Positions 1 to 9,460 of a DNA stretch of 34,365 bases are shown piece after piece; the first letter of the stretch is position 1; each line of letters opens with the position of its first letter. Below the pieces are notes generated by a model. That model did not search any database. It had not been told where the DNA came from and saw only the letters and a list, made by a program, of their open reading frames with translations. The DNA is from a bacterium (GTDB taxonomy: Bacteria > SZUA-79 > Acidulodesulfobacterales > Acidulodesulfobacteraceae), in NCBI GenBank assembly GCA_003232385.1, contig QIJE01000039.1:1-34365 (forward strand), given 5' to 3'. Both the position numbers and the translations under genes were made by a program.

Positions 1-1
1 C

Positions 2-1513
2 GAAAAAGATAAAATACTCTTAAATAAGATCAATGATGCGATCCAAAATAATAAAGATAAGATATTAGGCGATCTTATTAGTTTCGTAAAAGACATGGAT
101 CTCTCAGTTGTAAAAAAAAGCGGGACAGAAATGGCAGTGCGGGATGGAGGGGTAATTACGCTGACATTTATGAAAGATAATATAGAGTTGTATGTTGGTG
201 ATCTCGATGCTTTTAAGCAAACACTTTTAAAGAATGCATACTGTGGTTATTATTCTAAATATAACGTAGAAAGTAAAAGCGATGAAAAACAATGTTATTT
301 ATGTCACAAAACAACTACAGTTTTGGGTTTTGTCGATACATATAAATTTTACACAGTTCACAAGAAAGGGATGGTTACCGGAGGATTTGAGCAAAAAAAG
401 GCGTGGAAAAATTATCCTGTTTGTCTTGATTGCGCTATTGTTCTTGAGCGAGGCAGAGAATATATTAAAAAATATCTAAATTTTGATAAATTCTGCGGGT
501 TTACATATTTGATTATCCCACAGCTTGTTTATCCTGATGAAGATATATTGCAGCAACTTCTTAAAAGGATGAATAATTATGCCGATTTCTCATTAAAGCA
601 AACTAACTCGGCGCGTATAGAAACAACTGAAGAAAGAATATTAAAGGAACTTTCAAGAGAAGGAAATATTGTAAACTTTAATTTTATATTTTACAAAGTT
701 GTCAATAGTGCATTTAACATTCTGCTTCGCATTGAAGAGATTGCTCCTACAAGATTAAACTACCTAATAGAAGCCAAATATAATATAGATAAAAGGAAGG
801 TTGATATATTCAAAGAAATTCCAACAAAGAATGGAGCGATAAAGTTTGATTTTTCATTTAAATTCATCCGAAATTTTTTTGGTAATAGCAAAATAGAAGG
901 TAATTATGATAAGGATTTCCTTTTAATATTAAGCAATATCTTTACGGGTAGGGAAATATCCCTTGAGTTTCTATTAAATAGAATGATGTCTAAGATAAGA
1001 AAAGATTTTTTAAATGGAGAAGAATTTAGTTTTAATGTAGATGCACTAAAAGCATACAAAATTATTTTGTATATAAAAGAAATAAAGTTACTAAAAGGAG
1101 GGATGTTTAAGATGAATACAAAGAATGGTCAATATGAAGAATTTTTTAGTGAGAATGGTATATTTGATCATGATACTAAAAAAGCCTTATTTTTAGAGGG
1201 AGTTTTGGCCGGAAAATTATTGAATATACAATTTTCAGACAAACAGGCTAAGCCGTTTCAATCAAGATTAAACGGATTAAAAATTGATGAGAGGGTGGCA
1301 AAGCGGCTGCTTCCGGAGATAATAAATAAACTCGAAGAATATAAGAAAAATTATTACAGAAAGATGGAAGAGTCGATAGGACTATATTTCATAAACAGTG
1401 ATTTCGCAAAATTTTCTATCAATGAGCTGAGTTTCTATTTTACGCTTGGCTTAACATTAACCGGACAATTTAACAAAGAAGAAAAAGAAAATGAGGAGGT
1501 AGGAAATGAGTGA
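2..1513 (+). CDS. cas8b: Type I-B Cascade large subunit Cas8b/Csh1 (5' partial)
   Basis: The reading frame is open to the first bases of the window, so the gene begins upstream. The first internal ATG (95) is not a convincing start, because the frame before it encodes charged helical sequence and no Shine-Dalgarno precedes it. About 503 codons are visible. A zinc-finger-like pair, CYLC and CLDC (about residues 67-70 and 110-113 counted from the ATG at 95), is typical of Csh1/TM1802-type Cas8b. The family is the PAM-recognising large subunit of the type I-B Cascade. The identity rests on that motif, on size, and above all on the downstream order csh2-cas5-cas3-cas4. The stop overlaps the cas7 start by 8 nt. 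Cas6 would be expected further left, outside the window. Confidence 0.85.
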   Translation, partial: EKDKILLNKINDAIQNNKDKILGDLISFVKDMDLSVVKKSGTEMAVRDGGVITLTFMKDNIELYVGDLDAFKQTLLKNAYCGYYSKYNVESKSDEKQCYLCHKTTTVLGFVDTYKFYTVHKKGMVTGGFEQKKAWKNYPVCLDCAIVLERGREYIKKYLNFDKFCGFTYLIIPQLVYPDEDILQQLLKRMNNYADFSLKQTNSARIETTEERILKELSREGNIVNFNFIFYKVVNSAFNILLRIEEIAPTRLNYLIEAKYNIDKRKVDIFKEIPTKNGAIKFDFSFKFIRNFFGNSKIEGNYDKDFLLILSNIFTGREISLEFLLNRMMSKIRKDFLNGEEFSFNVDALKAYKIILYIKEIKLLKGGMFKMNTKNGQYEEFFSENGIFDHDTKKALFLEGVLAGKLLNIQFSDKQAKPFQSRLNGLKIDERVAKRLLPEIINKLEEYKKNYYRKMEESIGLYFINSDFAKFSINELSFYFTLGLTLTGQFNKEEKENEEVGNE

Positions 1514-2408
1514 TATTATTAGTAAGAGAAGTGAACTTTTATTTTGTTATGATGTGACTGACGCTAATCCAAATGGAGATCCGTTAGACAATAATAGGCC
1601 GAGGATTGATGAAGAAACTGGAATAAATATTGTTACGGATGTTCGATTGAAAAGAACTGTAAGAGATTATTTACATGATTATAAAGACTACAATGGTAAA
1701 GATAGCAAAGATATTTTTGTCAGAGAAATAGTTTACGATGAAGAGAAAGGTTTTGTGCAGGATGGAAAAATGAGGGCAAAAGATTTTCAAGAAAATGCGA
1801 AAAACATAGTAGAAAAATGCATTGATATAAGACTTTTCGGTGGTGTTATTCCGATGAATAAAGATTCTATAACCTATACGGGTCCCGTTCAGTTCAAGAT
1901 AGGCAGATCGCTACATCAGGTTGAGATAAAACATATTAAAGGAACAGGCGCATTTGCTTCAAAAGAAGGTTCGAAGCAGAAGACATTCCGGGAAGAATAT
2001 ATTTTGCCATATTCATTCATAGTATTCCATGGTATTGTTAATGAAACAGCTGCCGGTACTACTAAGCTTACGGAAGATGACGTAGATGAACTGATTGAAG
2101 CTTTGTGGGATGGAACAAAAAATCTAATAAGCCGCTCAAAGTTTGGACAAATGCCCCGCCTGCTGATAAAAGTAACTTATAAAAATAAAGGATTTTTTAT
2201 CGGCGATCTTGATAAAAAGATCAAGATGACAGGCTTTGAGAATCCCCTAAAGGTGAGAAGTGAAAACGATTTTATAATAGATATTTCAGAACTGCTGAAC
2301 TCTTTCGATACCAATAAAAACGAGATTAATGGCGTAGAATACAAAATAGATGATAATCTTAGATTAGAACAGCAGATTCCCGATGGTTGGAAAAAGTTTT
2401 TACAATAG
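1506..2408 (+). CDS. cas7: Type I-B Cas7 backbone subunit (Csh2 family)
   Basis: 300 aa. The N-terminus shows the Cas7/Csh2 signature: FCYDVTDANPNGDP at about residues 13-26, followed by a DVRLKRTVRDY segment. This is the subunit that polymerises along the crRNA spacer in Cascade. A strong AGGAGGT lies 6 nt before the ATG, inside the end of cas8b, so the two genes are translationally coupled. Length fits the family (about 280-320 aa). No disrupted motif is seen. Confidence 0.95.
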   Translation: MSDIISKRSELLFCYDVTDANPNGDPLDNNRPRIDEETGINIVTDVRLKRTVRDYLHDYKDYNGKDSKDIFVREIVYDEEKGFVQDGKMRAKDFQENAKNIVEKCIDIRLFGGVIPMNKDSITYTGPVQFKIGRSLHQVEIKHIKGTGAFASKEGSKQKTFREEYILPYSFIVFHGIVNETAAGTTKLTEDDVDELIEALWDGTKNLISRSKFGQMPRLLIKVTYKNKGFFIGDLDKKIKMTGFENPLKVRSENDFIIDISELLNSFDTNKNEINGVEYKIDDNLRLEQQIPDGWKKFLQ

Positions 2409-2422
2409 AATAAGGAGCTAAA

Positions 2423-3160
2423 ATGAGAATATTGGTTTTTGATTTATTTGCTCCATATGGACATTTTAGGGTGCCATATACCACAACATCACCGCTTACA
2501 TTGCCTGTTCCTTCTAAAACTGCTTTATATGGAATTTTTGGTGCTATTTTAGGTTTGGATAAATCGGATTACCTGAATTATTTTCAGGATGGTGCGTGTA
2601 AACTATCTATTAGTATCAGAAAACCGTTAAAAAAAACTCAAATCTCTGAAAATCTGATCAACACTACAAAAGTTCAAATGTTTGCAATAATGGACAGTAG
2701 GAAAGAGGCACCTCACACGCAGATAAGGTATGAACTTTTAAAAGACTCAGAATACAGGATTTATGTTCATATGAATGATGACAAACTTTTCAACAGTTTG
2801 GAACAGTGTCTATCGCTGCATAGATCAGCCTATTCCATCTCTTTCGGATTATCTGAATTATTAGCAAACTATAGTTTTATAGGCTCTTTTGATGCGGACT
2901 TGGTAGAAAATATTGATGATTTTACAGAGTTCTCCTCTATAATACCATTAGATAAGATATCGTCAAGCGGTGCTCTCTCATTGATTGGAGATGGTAATAA
3001 AAAATATATAAGATTTCATATGACGCTTGAAATGAAGCCTGACAGAGAGATTGCTAAAACAGGTGATTTTATATCCGAGGTCAGTGGTGAAAAAATAAAA
3101 GCTAAAATCAGTAAATATCATGCCGTGGATACCCTCAATGAAAATATAGTATTGTTTTAA
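2423..3160 (+). CDS. cas5: Type I-B Cas5 (Cas5h-type RAMP)
   Basis: 245 aa. The start MRILVFDLFAPYGHFRVPYT followed by SPLTLPVPSKTALYGIFGAILG is the classical Cas5 N-terminal RRM strand plus the P-S-K-T glycine-rich helix. Cas5 caps the 5' handle of the crRNA and contacts Cas8b. The gene starts 14 nt after cas7 with AAGGAGC as Shine-Dalgarno. The size is normal for Cas5h. Confidence 0.93.
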   Translation: MRILVFDLFAPYGHFRVPYTTTSPLTLPVPSKTALYGIFGAILGLDKSDYLNYFQDGACKLSISIRKPLKKTQISENLINTTKVQMFAIMDSRKEAPHTQIRYELLKDSEYRIYVHMNDDKLFNSLEQCLSLHRSAYSISFGLSELLANYSFIGSFDADLVENIDDFTEFSSIIPLDKISSSGALSLIGDGNKKYIRFHMTLEMKPDREIAKTGDFISEVSGEKIKAKISKYHAVDTLNENIVLF

Positions 3161-3162
3161 AA

Positions 3163-5493
3163 ATGGAATATTTCTCGCATCCCGATAGGCTGCTTATAGA
3201 TCATCTTGAAAGCGTTATGCATATAGGTAACGGCATATATAATGCTAAGAGCGGTCTTTGCCTGCCTTTTCCTGAAGATGATATAAAGTTGGCTTTGTCT
3301 AACATGCTTTTTTATCACGATATAGGAAAAAGTACTAAATTTTTTCAGGATTATCTCTCGGCGTCCATAAACGGTGCACCATGTAAAGGTGAAAGCGAAC
3401 TAAAGAATCATGCATTGATTTCTGCGGTTTATGCAGCATATAAAACGGCTGACGATCTTGGATTAACCGATGGTAAGAATGGTGCAGACTCTAAAAATAT
3501 TCTGCCGGTGATAGTTTTTTGCGCCATACGGAAGCATCATGGAAATTTTGAAAATATACGGGATATGCTTGCGATCGGCAGCCCTAAGTGGGACAATCTC
3601 AGTGTGCAATGGAACAATCTGCAGTTTCATTGTATTAATGAAACCAACAGCCTGAATTTTGAGGACGCAAAAGATTATGTTAGAAATATGATATTTGATA
3701 TGGACGATATTAACGACGATATCGGAAACTATTTTTTATTAAATTTTCTTTTTTCAATCCTCGCATATTCAGACAAAAATGATGCAAGGTTTCATAGGCA
3801 GATTAAATTTGCTAAACTTCCGGAGAATGCGCATGAATGGATTGATCAATATAGGGCTGTAAAATTCGGAAAAGTAAAATCGCCCACATCACTGAATATT
3901 ATAAGAAATGAAATTTATAATTTGTGTGCAGCAAATATTAGCGATAATCATAATATTTTCTCTATAAATGTTCCGACCGGCAGTGGAAAGACATTAGCCG
4001 GAATTAATGCCGCCCTTAAGATTACCGAACAGAATAAAACTATAAAGAAGATCATTTACGCATTGCCATTTACCTCAATAGTAGAACAAACTTATCAGGA
4101 GTTTTGTGATATTATAAAATGCAATAAATTGGTCCCGACCGATTATATCGCGAAGCATCATCATCTTGCCGAAGTAGAAATAGAAAATGACGAAAATTAT
4201 TACAGCGGCACGGATGCGCAGTTTCTTATAGAAAATTGGGATAAGTCTATAATTTTAACTACATTTTGGCAGTTTTTCAATACTATAATTTCTAAACAAA
4301 ATAAAATAATCAAAAAATTTCACAATATTGCAAACAGCGTTATTATACTTGATGAGATCCAAACCATGCCCATGGAATATTGGAAACTGATTAATAATAT
4401 ATTGATCAAATTAACCAACTTCCTTAATTGCAAAATTATCTTTATGACTGCTACTATGCCATCGATTTTTTCAGAAGCAAAAAATGAAATTTTTCCACTC
4501 ATAAATAAAGATAAAACTTTGAATTATTTCTGCATGTTTTCCAGATATAAAGTAAATACCATAAATAATTTGGACTCTATAACGATAGATGAACTCTTCT
4601 ATATTGCATCTAAGCATATTGCCCAAGAGCCGAAAGATAGCTTTTTGTTTGTCTTTAACACAATTGGAAGTAGTTTGGAATTTTATAAAAAACTCAAGGA
4701 AAGTATTAATGTCCGGATTATTTATTTGTCTGGAAATATAATTCCTAAAGATAGATTGACACGAATTAATCAAATCAAGGAGCAATCAGGACGAAAGATA
4801 GTAATATCAACCCAACTTATAGAAGCCGGAGTAGACATAGATATGGATGTGATTTACAGAGATTTTGCGCCTTTTGACTCAATCGTTCAGACAGCCGGAA
4901 GATGCAACAGGAACAACAAACTTGATAAATTAGGAAGTATTTATCTCCTAAAATTAATAGATTCAAGGAACAGCAGAAAATATTATAATTATATCTATAA
5001 ACCTGTTGCTATAAGTCTAACCGATGATCTATTGAAAAACCGTAAAGTGATTGCAGAAAATGACTTACTTAAAATGATCAGATCATCATACTATAATAAA
5101 ATTAATGCTATCTCATCAAGTGACGAATCGGAAAAAATTATATCCGGAATAAAAAAACTCAATTATACCGATATTTCAGATGAATTTAATCTTATAAAAA
5201 ATGTGCCGAACATTTTAGTATTTGTTGAAAAAGATGAGAAATCAAGTGACATTTTGAAAAAATTCAAAAAAATATTGACGCTTGATGATATGGTTATAAA
5301 AAAGAATGAATTTTTGAATATAAAAAAGGATTTTTATGATTATGTTCTGTCTGTAAATATTAATAAAAACACCATTGATAATATTAAAAATTTTGAAGAT
5401 ATAGGTAATTTTAGGGTTATAACGAAAGATATGGTCCGTACTTTTTATAATAATGATGTCGGTTTCACTTATGAGTTTGACAATTTTATATAA
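3163..5493 (+). CDS. cas3: Cas3 HD nuclease-helicase
   Basis: 776 aa with both activities in one chain. The N-terminal HD nuclease has H-D at residues 52-53 (FYHDIGK), a conserved NHALISAVYA helix and RKHHGNF. The SF2 helicase has Walker A VPTGSGKT near residue 269, Walker B LDEIQTMP near 395, MTATMP, and motif VI QTAGRCNRN near 575. Cas3 is recruited by Cascade to a bound target and degrades it from the displaced strand. It starts 2 nt after cas5 with no Shine-Dalgarno, suggesting reinitiation by ribosomes finishing cas5. All catalytic motifs I looked for are present. Confidence 0.96.
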   Translation: MEYFSHPDRLLIDHLESVMHIGNGIYNAKSGLCLPFPEDDIKLALSNMLFYHDIGKSTKFFQDYLSASINGAPCKGESELKNHALISAVYAAYKTADDLGLTDGKNGADSKNILPVIVFCAIRKHHGNFENIRDMLAIGSPKWDNLSVQWNNLQFHCINETNSLNFEDAKDYVRNMIFDMDDINDDIGNYFLLNFLFSILAYSDKNDARFHRQIKFAKLPENAHEWIDQYRAVKFGKVKSPTSLNIIRNEIYNLCAANISDNHNIFSINVPTGSGKTLAGINAALKITEQNKTIKKIIYALPFTSIVEQTYQEFCDIIKCNKLVPTDYIAKHHHLAEVEIENDENYYSGTDAQFLIENWDKSIILTTFWQFFNTIISKQNKIIKKFHNIANSVIILDEIQTMPMEYWKLINNILIKLTNFLNCKIIFMTATMPSIFSEAKNEIFPLINKDKTLNYFCMFSRYKVNTINNLDSITIDELFYIASKHIAQEPKDSFLFVFNTIGSSLEFYKKLKESINVRIIYLSGNIIPKDRLTRINQIKEQSGRKIVISTQLIEAGVDIDMDVIYRDFAPFDSIVQTAGRCNRNNKLDKLGSIYLLKLIDSRNSRKYYNYIYKPVAISLTDDLLKNRKVIAENDLLKMIRSSYYNKINAISSSDESEKIISGIKKLNYTDISDEFNLIKNVPNILVFVEKDEKSSDILKKFKKILTLDDMVIKKNEFLNIKKDFYDYVLSVNINKNTIDNIKNFEDIGNFRVITKDMVRTFYNNDVGFTYEFDNFI

Positions 5494-5496
5494 TCC

Positions 5497-6006
5497 ATGG
5501 AATATATAAACGTTGCTCCATCCATTTTTAGTGCTTATAATATTTGTCCTCGTCAAGCGTGGCTTATGTCAAGGCAGATGTCCTCAAATCAGAACGACTC
5601 TTTCCTTGAGATAGGACGCCTAATTGATCAAACTACATTTAAGCGCGAAAAGAAAAAGATATACCTTGCGGAGTTTGCTGCAGAGATTGATTTTATAACC
5701 CTTAAAAATGGCAGTCTATTTGTAGCGGAAATAAAAAAATCCTCCCGTACAATGGCAAACGGCATAAAACAGCTAAAATATTATCTCTATCTGCTCAGCA
5801 AAAAAGGTATTCAGTGCAAGGGAATAATCAAGATTCCAAAAGAAAAAATATCCATCAATATAGAGCTCGAAAAGAATGATGAAGTGTTGATAAAAGATGA
5901 AGTAGATGAAATTGAGGCTTTCTTGTCATCGAATGATGATGCTCCGGCTCCCAAAAAGATTCCGTTTTGCGGGAAATGCTCATATTTTGAATTTTGCTGG
6001 AGTTAA
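5497..6006 (+). CDS. cas4: Cas4 Fe-S exonuclease
   Basis: 169 aa, the usual Cas4 size. It has a RecB/Dna2-like nuclease core with EID (EIDFI), the E-x-K of FVAEIKKSS and a following Q-x3-YY helix. The four Fe-S cysteines are present: C17 (NICPRQ) and C158, C161, C167 (CGKCSYFEFC). Cas4 trims prespacers and defines PAM and orientation, normally with Cas1-Cas2. It starts 3 nt after the cas3 stop without a Shine-Dalgarno, again suggesting coupling. Unusually, cas1 and cas2 do not follow. The next gene belongs to the type III module. Confidence 0.95.
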   Translation: MEYINVAPSIFSAYNICPRQAWLMSRQMSSNQNDSFLEIGRLIDQTTFKREKKKIYLAEFAAEIDFITLKNGSLFVAEIKKSSRTMANGIKQLKYYLYLLSKKGIQCKGIIKIPKEKISINIELEKNDEVLIKDEVDEIEAFLSSNDDAPAPKKIPFCGKCSYFEFCWS

Positions 6007-6034
6007 GGACGCAGACATAAAAAAAGGTGTTTTT

Positions 6035-7369
6035 ATGAATTTAGATTTTACGGATCTTGTTTTGTTAATCGGCACAAGCCCGTTGCCTGATTATGTTGCC
6101 GTAAAGTATTTTACAGAAAAAAATTCAAAACTAAATAGAATTTGGATGGTTTGTTCTGCAGAATCAGACAACCAAGCATCAACAGAAAAATACGCTGAAT
6201 TGCTGAAAGATTTGTTGAAAGATAGCAAACTTAAATTTCAGGAACTGATATATATAAAGGATATAGATTCTAAAGAGGACATTGAATCCAAATTAGAAAA
6301 AATGATTAATAAATCTGAGAAAGTTCATCTCTTTTTTACCGGCGGAACAAAAGCTATGGCGGTATATTCATATTCATACCTAAAAGATAAGAAAAAAGGG
6401 GATTTTTCTGCATCTTATTTGTCCGCTCGCAGTTTTAAGATAGAATTTGATGATGAAGTTACGAGCGATGATCTCAAAGATGTAGTAAAGATTACGTTTA
6501 ATAGACTTCTCAAACTTCATTTATTTGAAGAAAAAAAAGATAAAACCGACGAATATACATGTTTTAACAGTGTTGACAGTAAATTTGAAGGATTGATCGA
6601 TGACAATAAGATAGATAATTTCTATTCAAAAGATGGTGGTTTCCAGAGGGAGATTTTCAAAATAGAGGGGAAGGATTTTAAAATATTTAAAAATTTGTCG
6701 GATCCCGGGTCTGATATGCGAAAGTCGGTTGATTGCGAAACGTTTTTTCAAACTAAACTTGATGAATTAAGAGATAGAGAAGCAGATAATTTTAAGCTAA
6801 GGGTGAATATTTTTAAAAAGATTTCAGAATATAAACCTAATGATGTATTTCAGGGTATTATTAACGCTTTTCCGGAAGGATTCAGGCTTCGTGAAAACGG
6901 GAAATTTAACACGGATATAATGTGGCATAATTATAAGAATGCTGTTGATTTTATAGATGGTTTTTGGTTTGAAAGATATATTAAAAAACTGATTCAAAAT
7001 AACTTTAAAAATGACTTTGACGAAATACTGTTCAATAAAGAATTGTCCAAAAAAGATAACAATAAGGATAAATTCGAGTTGGATTTAATCTTAATGAAGG
7101 GCTATCAGCTTATCGGCATCAGCTGCACAACATCAAAAGAAAAGCACATATGCAAAGAAAAAGGTTTTGAGATTGTTCTAAGAACAAGACAGATTGGCGG
7201 CGAAGAAGCAAAGGCTATTTTAATAACACGTGCCGAAACCGTGTCGGATCTTCAATCTGAACTCATATTAAGTACCGGCACAAACAATAAAAATATCCTT
7301 GTTTTGGGTATAGACGATTGGCCGGAGAACAAATTTGTGAAAAAAATGAAAGGTTATTTCTCTAATTAA
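6035..7369 (+). CDS. CARF-domain protein with DUF1887/PD-(D/E)XK-like C-terminus (Card1/Can2-like)
   Basis: I place the start at ATG 6035, after AAAGGTG (444 aa). A longer upstream reading frame would run 101 nt into cas4. The N-terminal half looks like a CARF ligand-binding domain: LLIGTSPLPDYVA near residue 10 and FFTGGTKAMAV at 100-110, the loop that contacts cyclic oligoadenylate in Can2/Card1. The C-terminal half (about 300-444) follows the DUF1887 nuclease layout: GFWFERYI, FELDLIL (348-353), then LIGISCTTS (359-367) and TRQIGGEEAKAILIT. Known Card1/Can2 enzymes have E-x-K where this protein has S-C-T, so catalysis may be altered or lost. Its position between cas4 and cas10 marks it as an ancillary effector of the type III module. 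Confidence 0.75.
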   Translation: MNLDFTDLVLLIGTSPLPDYVAVKYFTEKNSKLNRIWMVCSAESDNQASTEKYAELLKDLLKDSKLKFQELIYIKDIDSKEDIESKLEKMINKSEKVHLFFTGGTKAMAVYSYSYLKDKKKGDFSASYLSARSFKIEFDDEVTSDDLKDVVKITFNRLLKLHLFEEKKDKTDEYTCFNSVDSKFEGLIDDNKIDNFYSKDGGFQREIFKIEGKDFKIFKNLSDPGSDMRKSVDCETFFQTKLDELRDREADNFKLRVNIFKKISEYKPNDVFQGIINAFPEGFRLRENGKFNTDIMWHNYKNAVDFIDGFWFERYIKKLIQNNFKNDFDEILFNKELSKKDNNKDKFELDLILMKGYQLIGISCTTSKEKHICKEKGFEIVLRTRQIGGEEAKAILITRAETVSDLQSELILSTGTNNKNILVLGIDDWPENKFVKKMKGYFSN

Positions 7370-7379
7370 CGGAGGTAAT

Positions 7380-8804
7380 ATGGGTAAAACGGCAGTATTT
7401 ATCGGGATGACATCGATACAAAAATATATCTTTGCATCGAACAAGCTCAAAGAAAATATAGGGGCATCCTATAAAGTGAAAGATATTTTTGATAAACTGC
7501 GTAATAAATTTGATTGTAGCTATATTGGCGGAGGAAATGCGCTTATTTACTTTAATTCATTAGAGAATGCAGAAGACGCAATGAAAGATTGGAGTCGTAC
7601 CTTGCTACAGTCAGCTCCGGGTATTATTCCCAATATCACTATAGATGATAAATTTGATGATAGCAATTACTCCGAATCGCGAGCAAAACTTATAAGAAAG
7701 GCAAAAATGCAAGAGAATAGATCGATACCGCAAACAGAGCTTAGTTCATTAGGGATAACGACGGATTGTCCAAGAAGCGGATTGTCTGCTGAAATATGGG
7801 GATATAAACCGAAAAATGAAGAAGGTTATATTTCTTCAATAAATTATACAAAAATTTTAGCATCAGAAGAATCTAAAGCTGAGCTCGAAAAAGATTTCAG
7901 TTCTGTTATAAACGATTTTGAATTTACCGATGAAATAGATAAATTGGGCGGTTCAGTGGGTGAGAATAATCATATTGCAATTGTTCATATTGATGGCAAC
8001 GATCTTGGAGAAAAGTTCAAGGAAGAAGCAGATGAGAAAGGGGTGCAGGCATTTTCAACGAAATTAAAAGAGGCGGTAAAAAATGCTTTTGGACAAACAT
8101 TGGAAAAATTGATTCTCTTGAAAGAAGAAGAAGAAATTTCATTTACAGAAAAATACTTGCCTGTTCGCCCGATAGTCATCGGCGGAGATGATGTGACATT
8201 TGTCTGCGATGCCAGAGTGGGCATGTTTCTTACCGTAGAATTTATCAAAGCCTTTGAGGAACAGGGTATCTGTAAAGACAAAAACATAACGGCATGTGCG
8301 GGTATTTCCATTGTAAAAACCAAATATCCTTTTTATAGGGCTTATAAGATGGCGGAAGCCCTCTGCGGAAATGCAAAGAGAGAAAGGAAGTTAAGGAAAA
8401 AGGAGGATAGTTCATTCATAGATTTCCATATTTCATTCGGCGGATTGGGTGGAAGCATTGAAGAGATTAGAGATACTGATTATAGGAGTGCCGATAATAA
8501 AATTCTTTATATGAGGCCATACTCAATCGATGATATATCGAACTTATTAAGATGCTTAACAAGCTTATCCGAACTTCCCCAATCAAACATAAAAAAACTG
8601 AGAGAGGTGTTGTATGTCGGAGAAGCTGCTACGACCGGATTTATTAAAGAGTTGAAATATAGGGATAAAATATTGCCCTGTTTTAGCAATTCCGATGAAT
8701 CTGAAACAGGGTTCTCAAATAATAAGAGCCCGTACATGGACATGATCGAACTGATTGATTTTTATCCAAAAACACTTCTAAATCTAAAACGGGAGGGGAT
8801 CTAA
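7380..8804 (+). CDS. cas10: Cas10 (HD-less, GGDD-containing) type III large subunit
   Basis: 474 aa, short for Cas10. The protein begins directly in the first palm domain (TSIQKYIFASNKLKENIGAS, residues 11-30). No N-terminal HD nuclease is present. The second palm has IVHIDGNDLGE (201-211) and the intact cyclase motif GGDD at 268-271 (RPIVIGGDDVTFV). Cas10 with GGDD makes cyclic oligoadenylates when the complex binds target RNA. The missing HD predicts no ssDNase. Interference would therefore depend on CARF effectors, and two are encoded in this operon. GGAGGT lies just before the ATG. The stop shares one base with the next start (TAATG). Confidence 0.9.
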   Translation: MGKTAVFIGMTSIQKYIFASNKLKENIGASYKVKDIFDKLRNKFDCSYIGGGNALIYFNSLENAEDAMKDWSRTLLQSAPGIIPNITIDDKFDDSNYSESRAKLIRKAKMQENRSIPQTELSSLGITTDCPRSGLSAEIWGYKPKNEEGYISSINYTKILASEESKAELEKDFSSVINDFEFTDEIDKLGGSVGENNHIAIVHIDGNDLGEKFKEEADEKGVQAFSTKLKEAVKNAFGQTLEKLILLKEEEEISFTEKYLPVRPIVIGGDDVTFVCDARVGMFLTVEFIKAFEEQGICKDKNITACAGISIVKTKYPFYRAYKMAEALCGNAKRERKLRKKEDSSFIDFHISFGGLGGSIEEIRDTDYRSADNKILYMRPYSIDDISNLLRCLTSLSELPQSNIKKLREVLYVGEAATTGFIKELKYRDKILPCFSNSDESETGFSNNKSPYMDMIELIDFYPKTLLNLKREGI

Positions 8805-9460
8805 TGAATAAATATAAGATAAAAATAGATCTTAAATCAGATGTGCTCGCCGGAATAGGGGAGGGTTACGGCACAATTGTGGACTCGGATGTCGTGCTCG
8901 ATGAAGTTGGGTTGCCATACATTCCATCAAAACGAATAAAGGGCATTATGCGCGAGTCGGCCGAAGAGGTCAATGAAATGCTAGAATCTTTTGATAAGAA
9001 TATTATTGATATTGATAAAATATTCGGGACTGCGGGGGCAGCGGAGGGGGTGCTTCATCTCTCAAACTTTTTTTTAACGGAGTATGAAGATTGCAAGGCA
9101 TGGTTTAAATATCTTACAAACACGCGGAACATCATCAATAAGCAAAACATTACCGATCAGCTCACATCGTTAAGATATTCAACCGCCATTGACATAAAAA
9201 CCGGATGTGCCAAGGAGCATTCCCTAAGGACAGAACGAGTGATTGACAAGGGTAATACCTTCATTGCGCATGCGGATCTCTATGAAAGTTGTGAGATTGA
9301 TCTGGCTCTGATATGTCAAAACATCCGTAGAATGGGTACTAAACGGACTAGAGGTTTAGGTGAAATAAATGTTGTCCTGATGAAAAACGAAAAATCTCTC
9401 AACGATAATGCCATAGAAGTTCTTGAAAAGGAGGCGATTTGTGAAAGCAATAAGGTATAA
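8804..9460 (+). CDS. Type III Cas7-like RAMP (Csm3-like)
   Basis: 218 aa. Single RAMP/Cas7 fold: N-terminal strand KIKIDLKSDVLAGIG, the LPYIPSKRIKGIMRES segment at 37-52 equivalent to the P-G-S-S-x-K-G-x-x-R motif, and a C-terminal glycine-rich loop RMGTKRTRGLGEINV (176-190). Aspartates at 27, 29 and 33 lie where Csm3/Cmr4 carry the target-RNA-cleaving Asp, so slicing activity is plausible. It probably forms part of the backbone along the crRNA. A GGGAGGGG Shine-Dalgarno lies inside the end of cas10. Confidence 0.85.
   Translation: MNKYKIKIDLKSDVLAGIGEGYGTIVDSDVVLDEVGLPYIPSKRIKGIMRESAEEVNEMLESFDKNIIDIDKIFGTAGAAEGVLHLSNFFLTEYEDCKAWFKYLTNTRNIINKQNITDQLTSLRYSTAIDIKTGCAKEHSLRTERVIDKGNTFIAHADLYESCEIDLALICQNIRRMGTKRTRGLGEINVVLMKNEKSLNDNAIEVLEKEAICESNKV

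Noticed and set aside
5906-6034. Longer start for the CARF protein inside cas4
   Set aside because: A 101-nt overlap out of frame with conserved cas4 cysteines; ATG 6035 has a ribosome site and begins the CARF fold.
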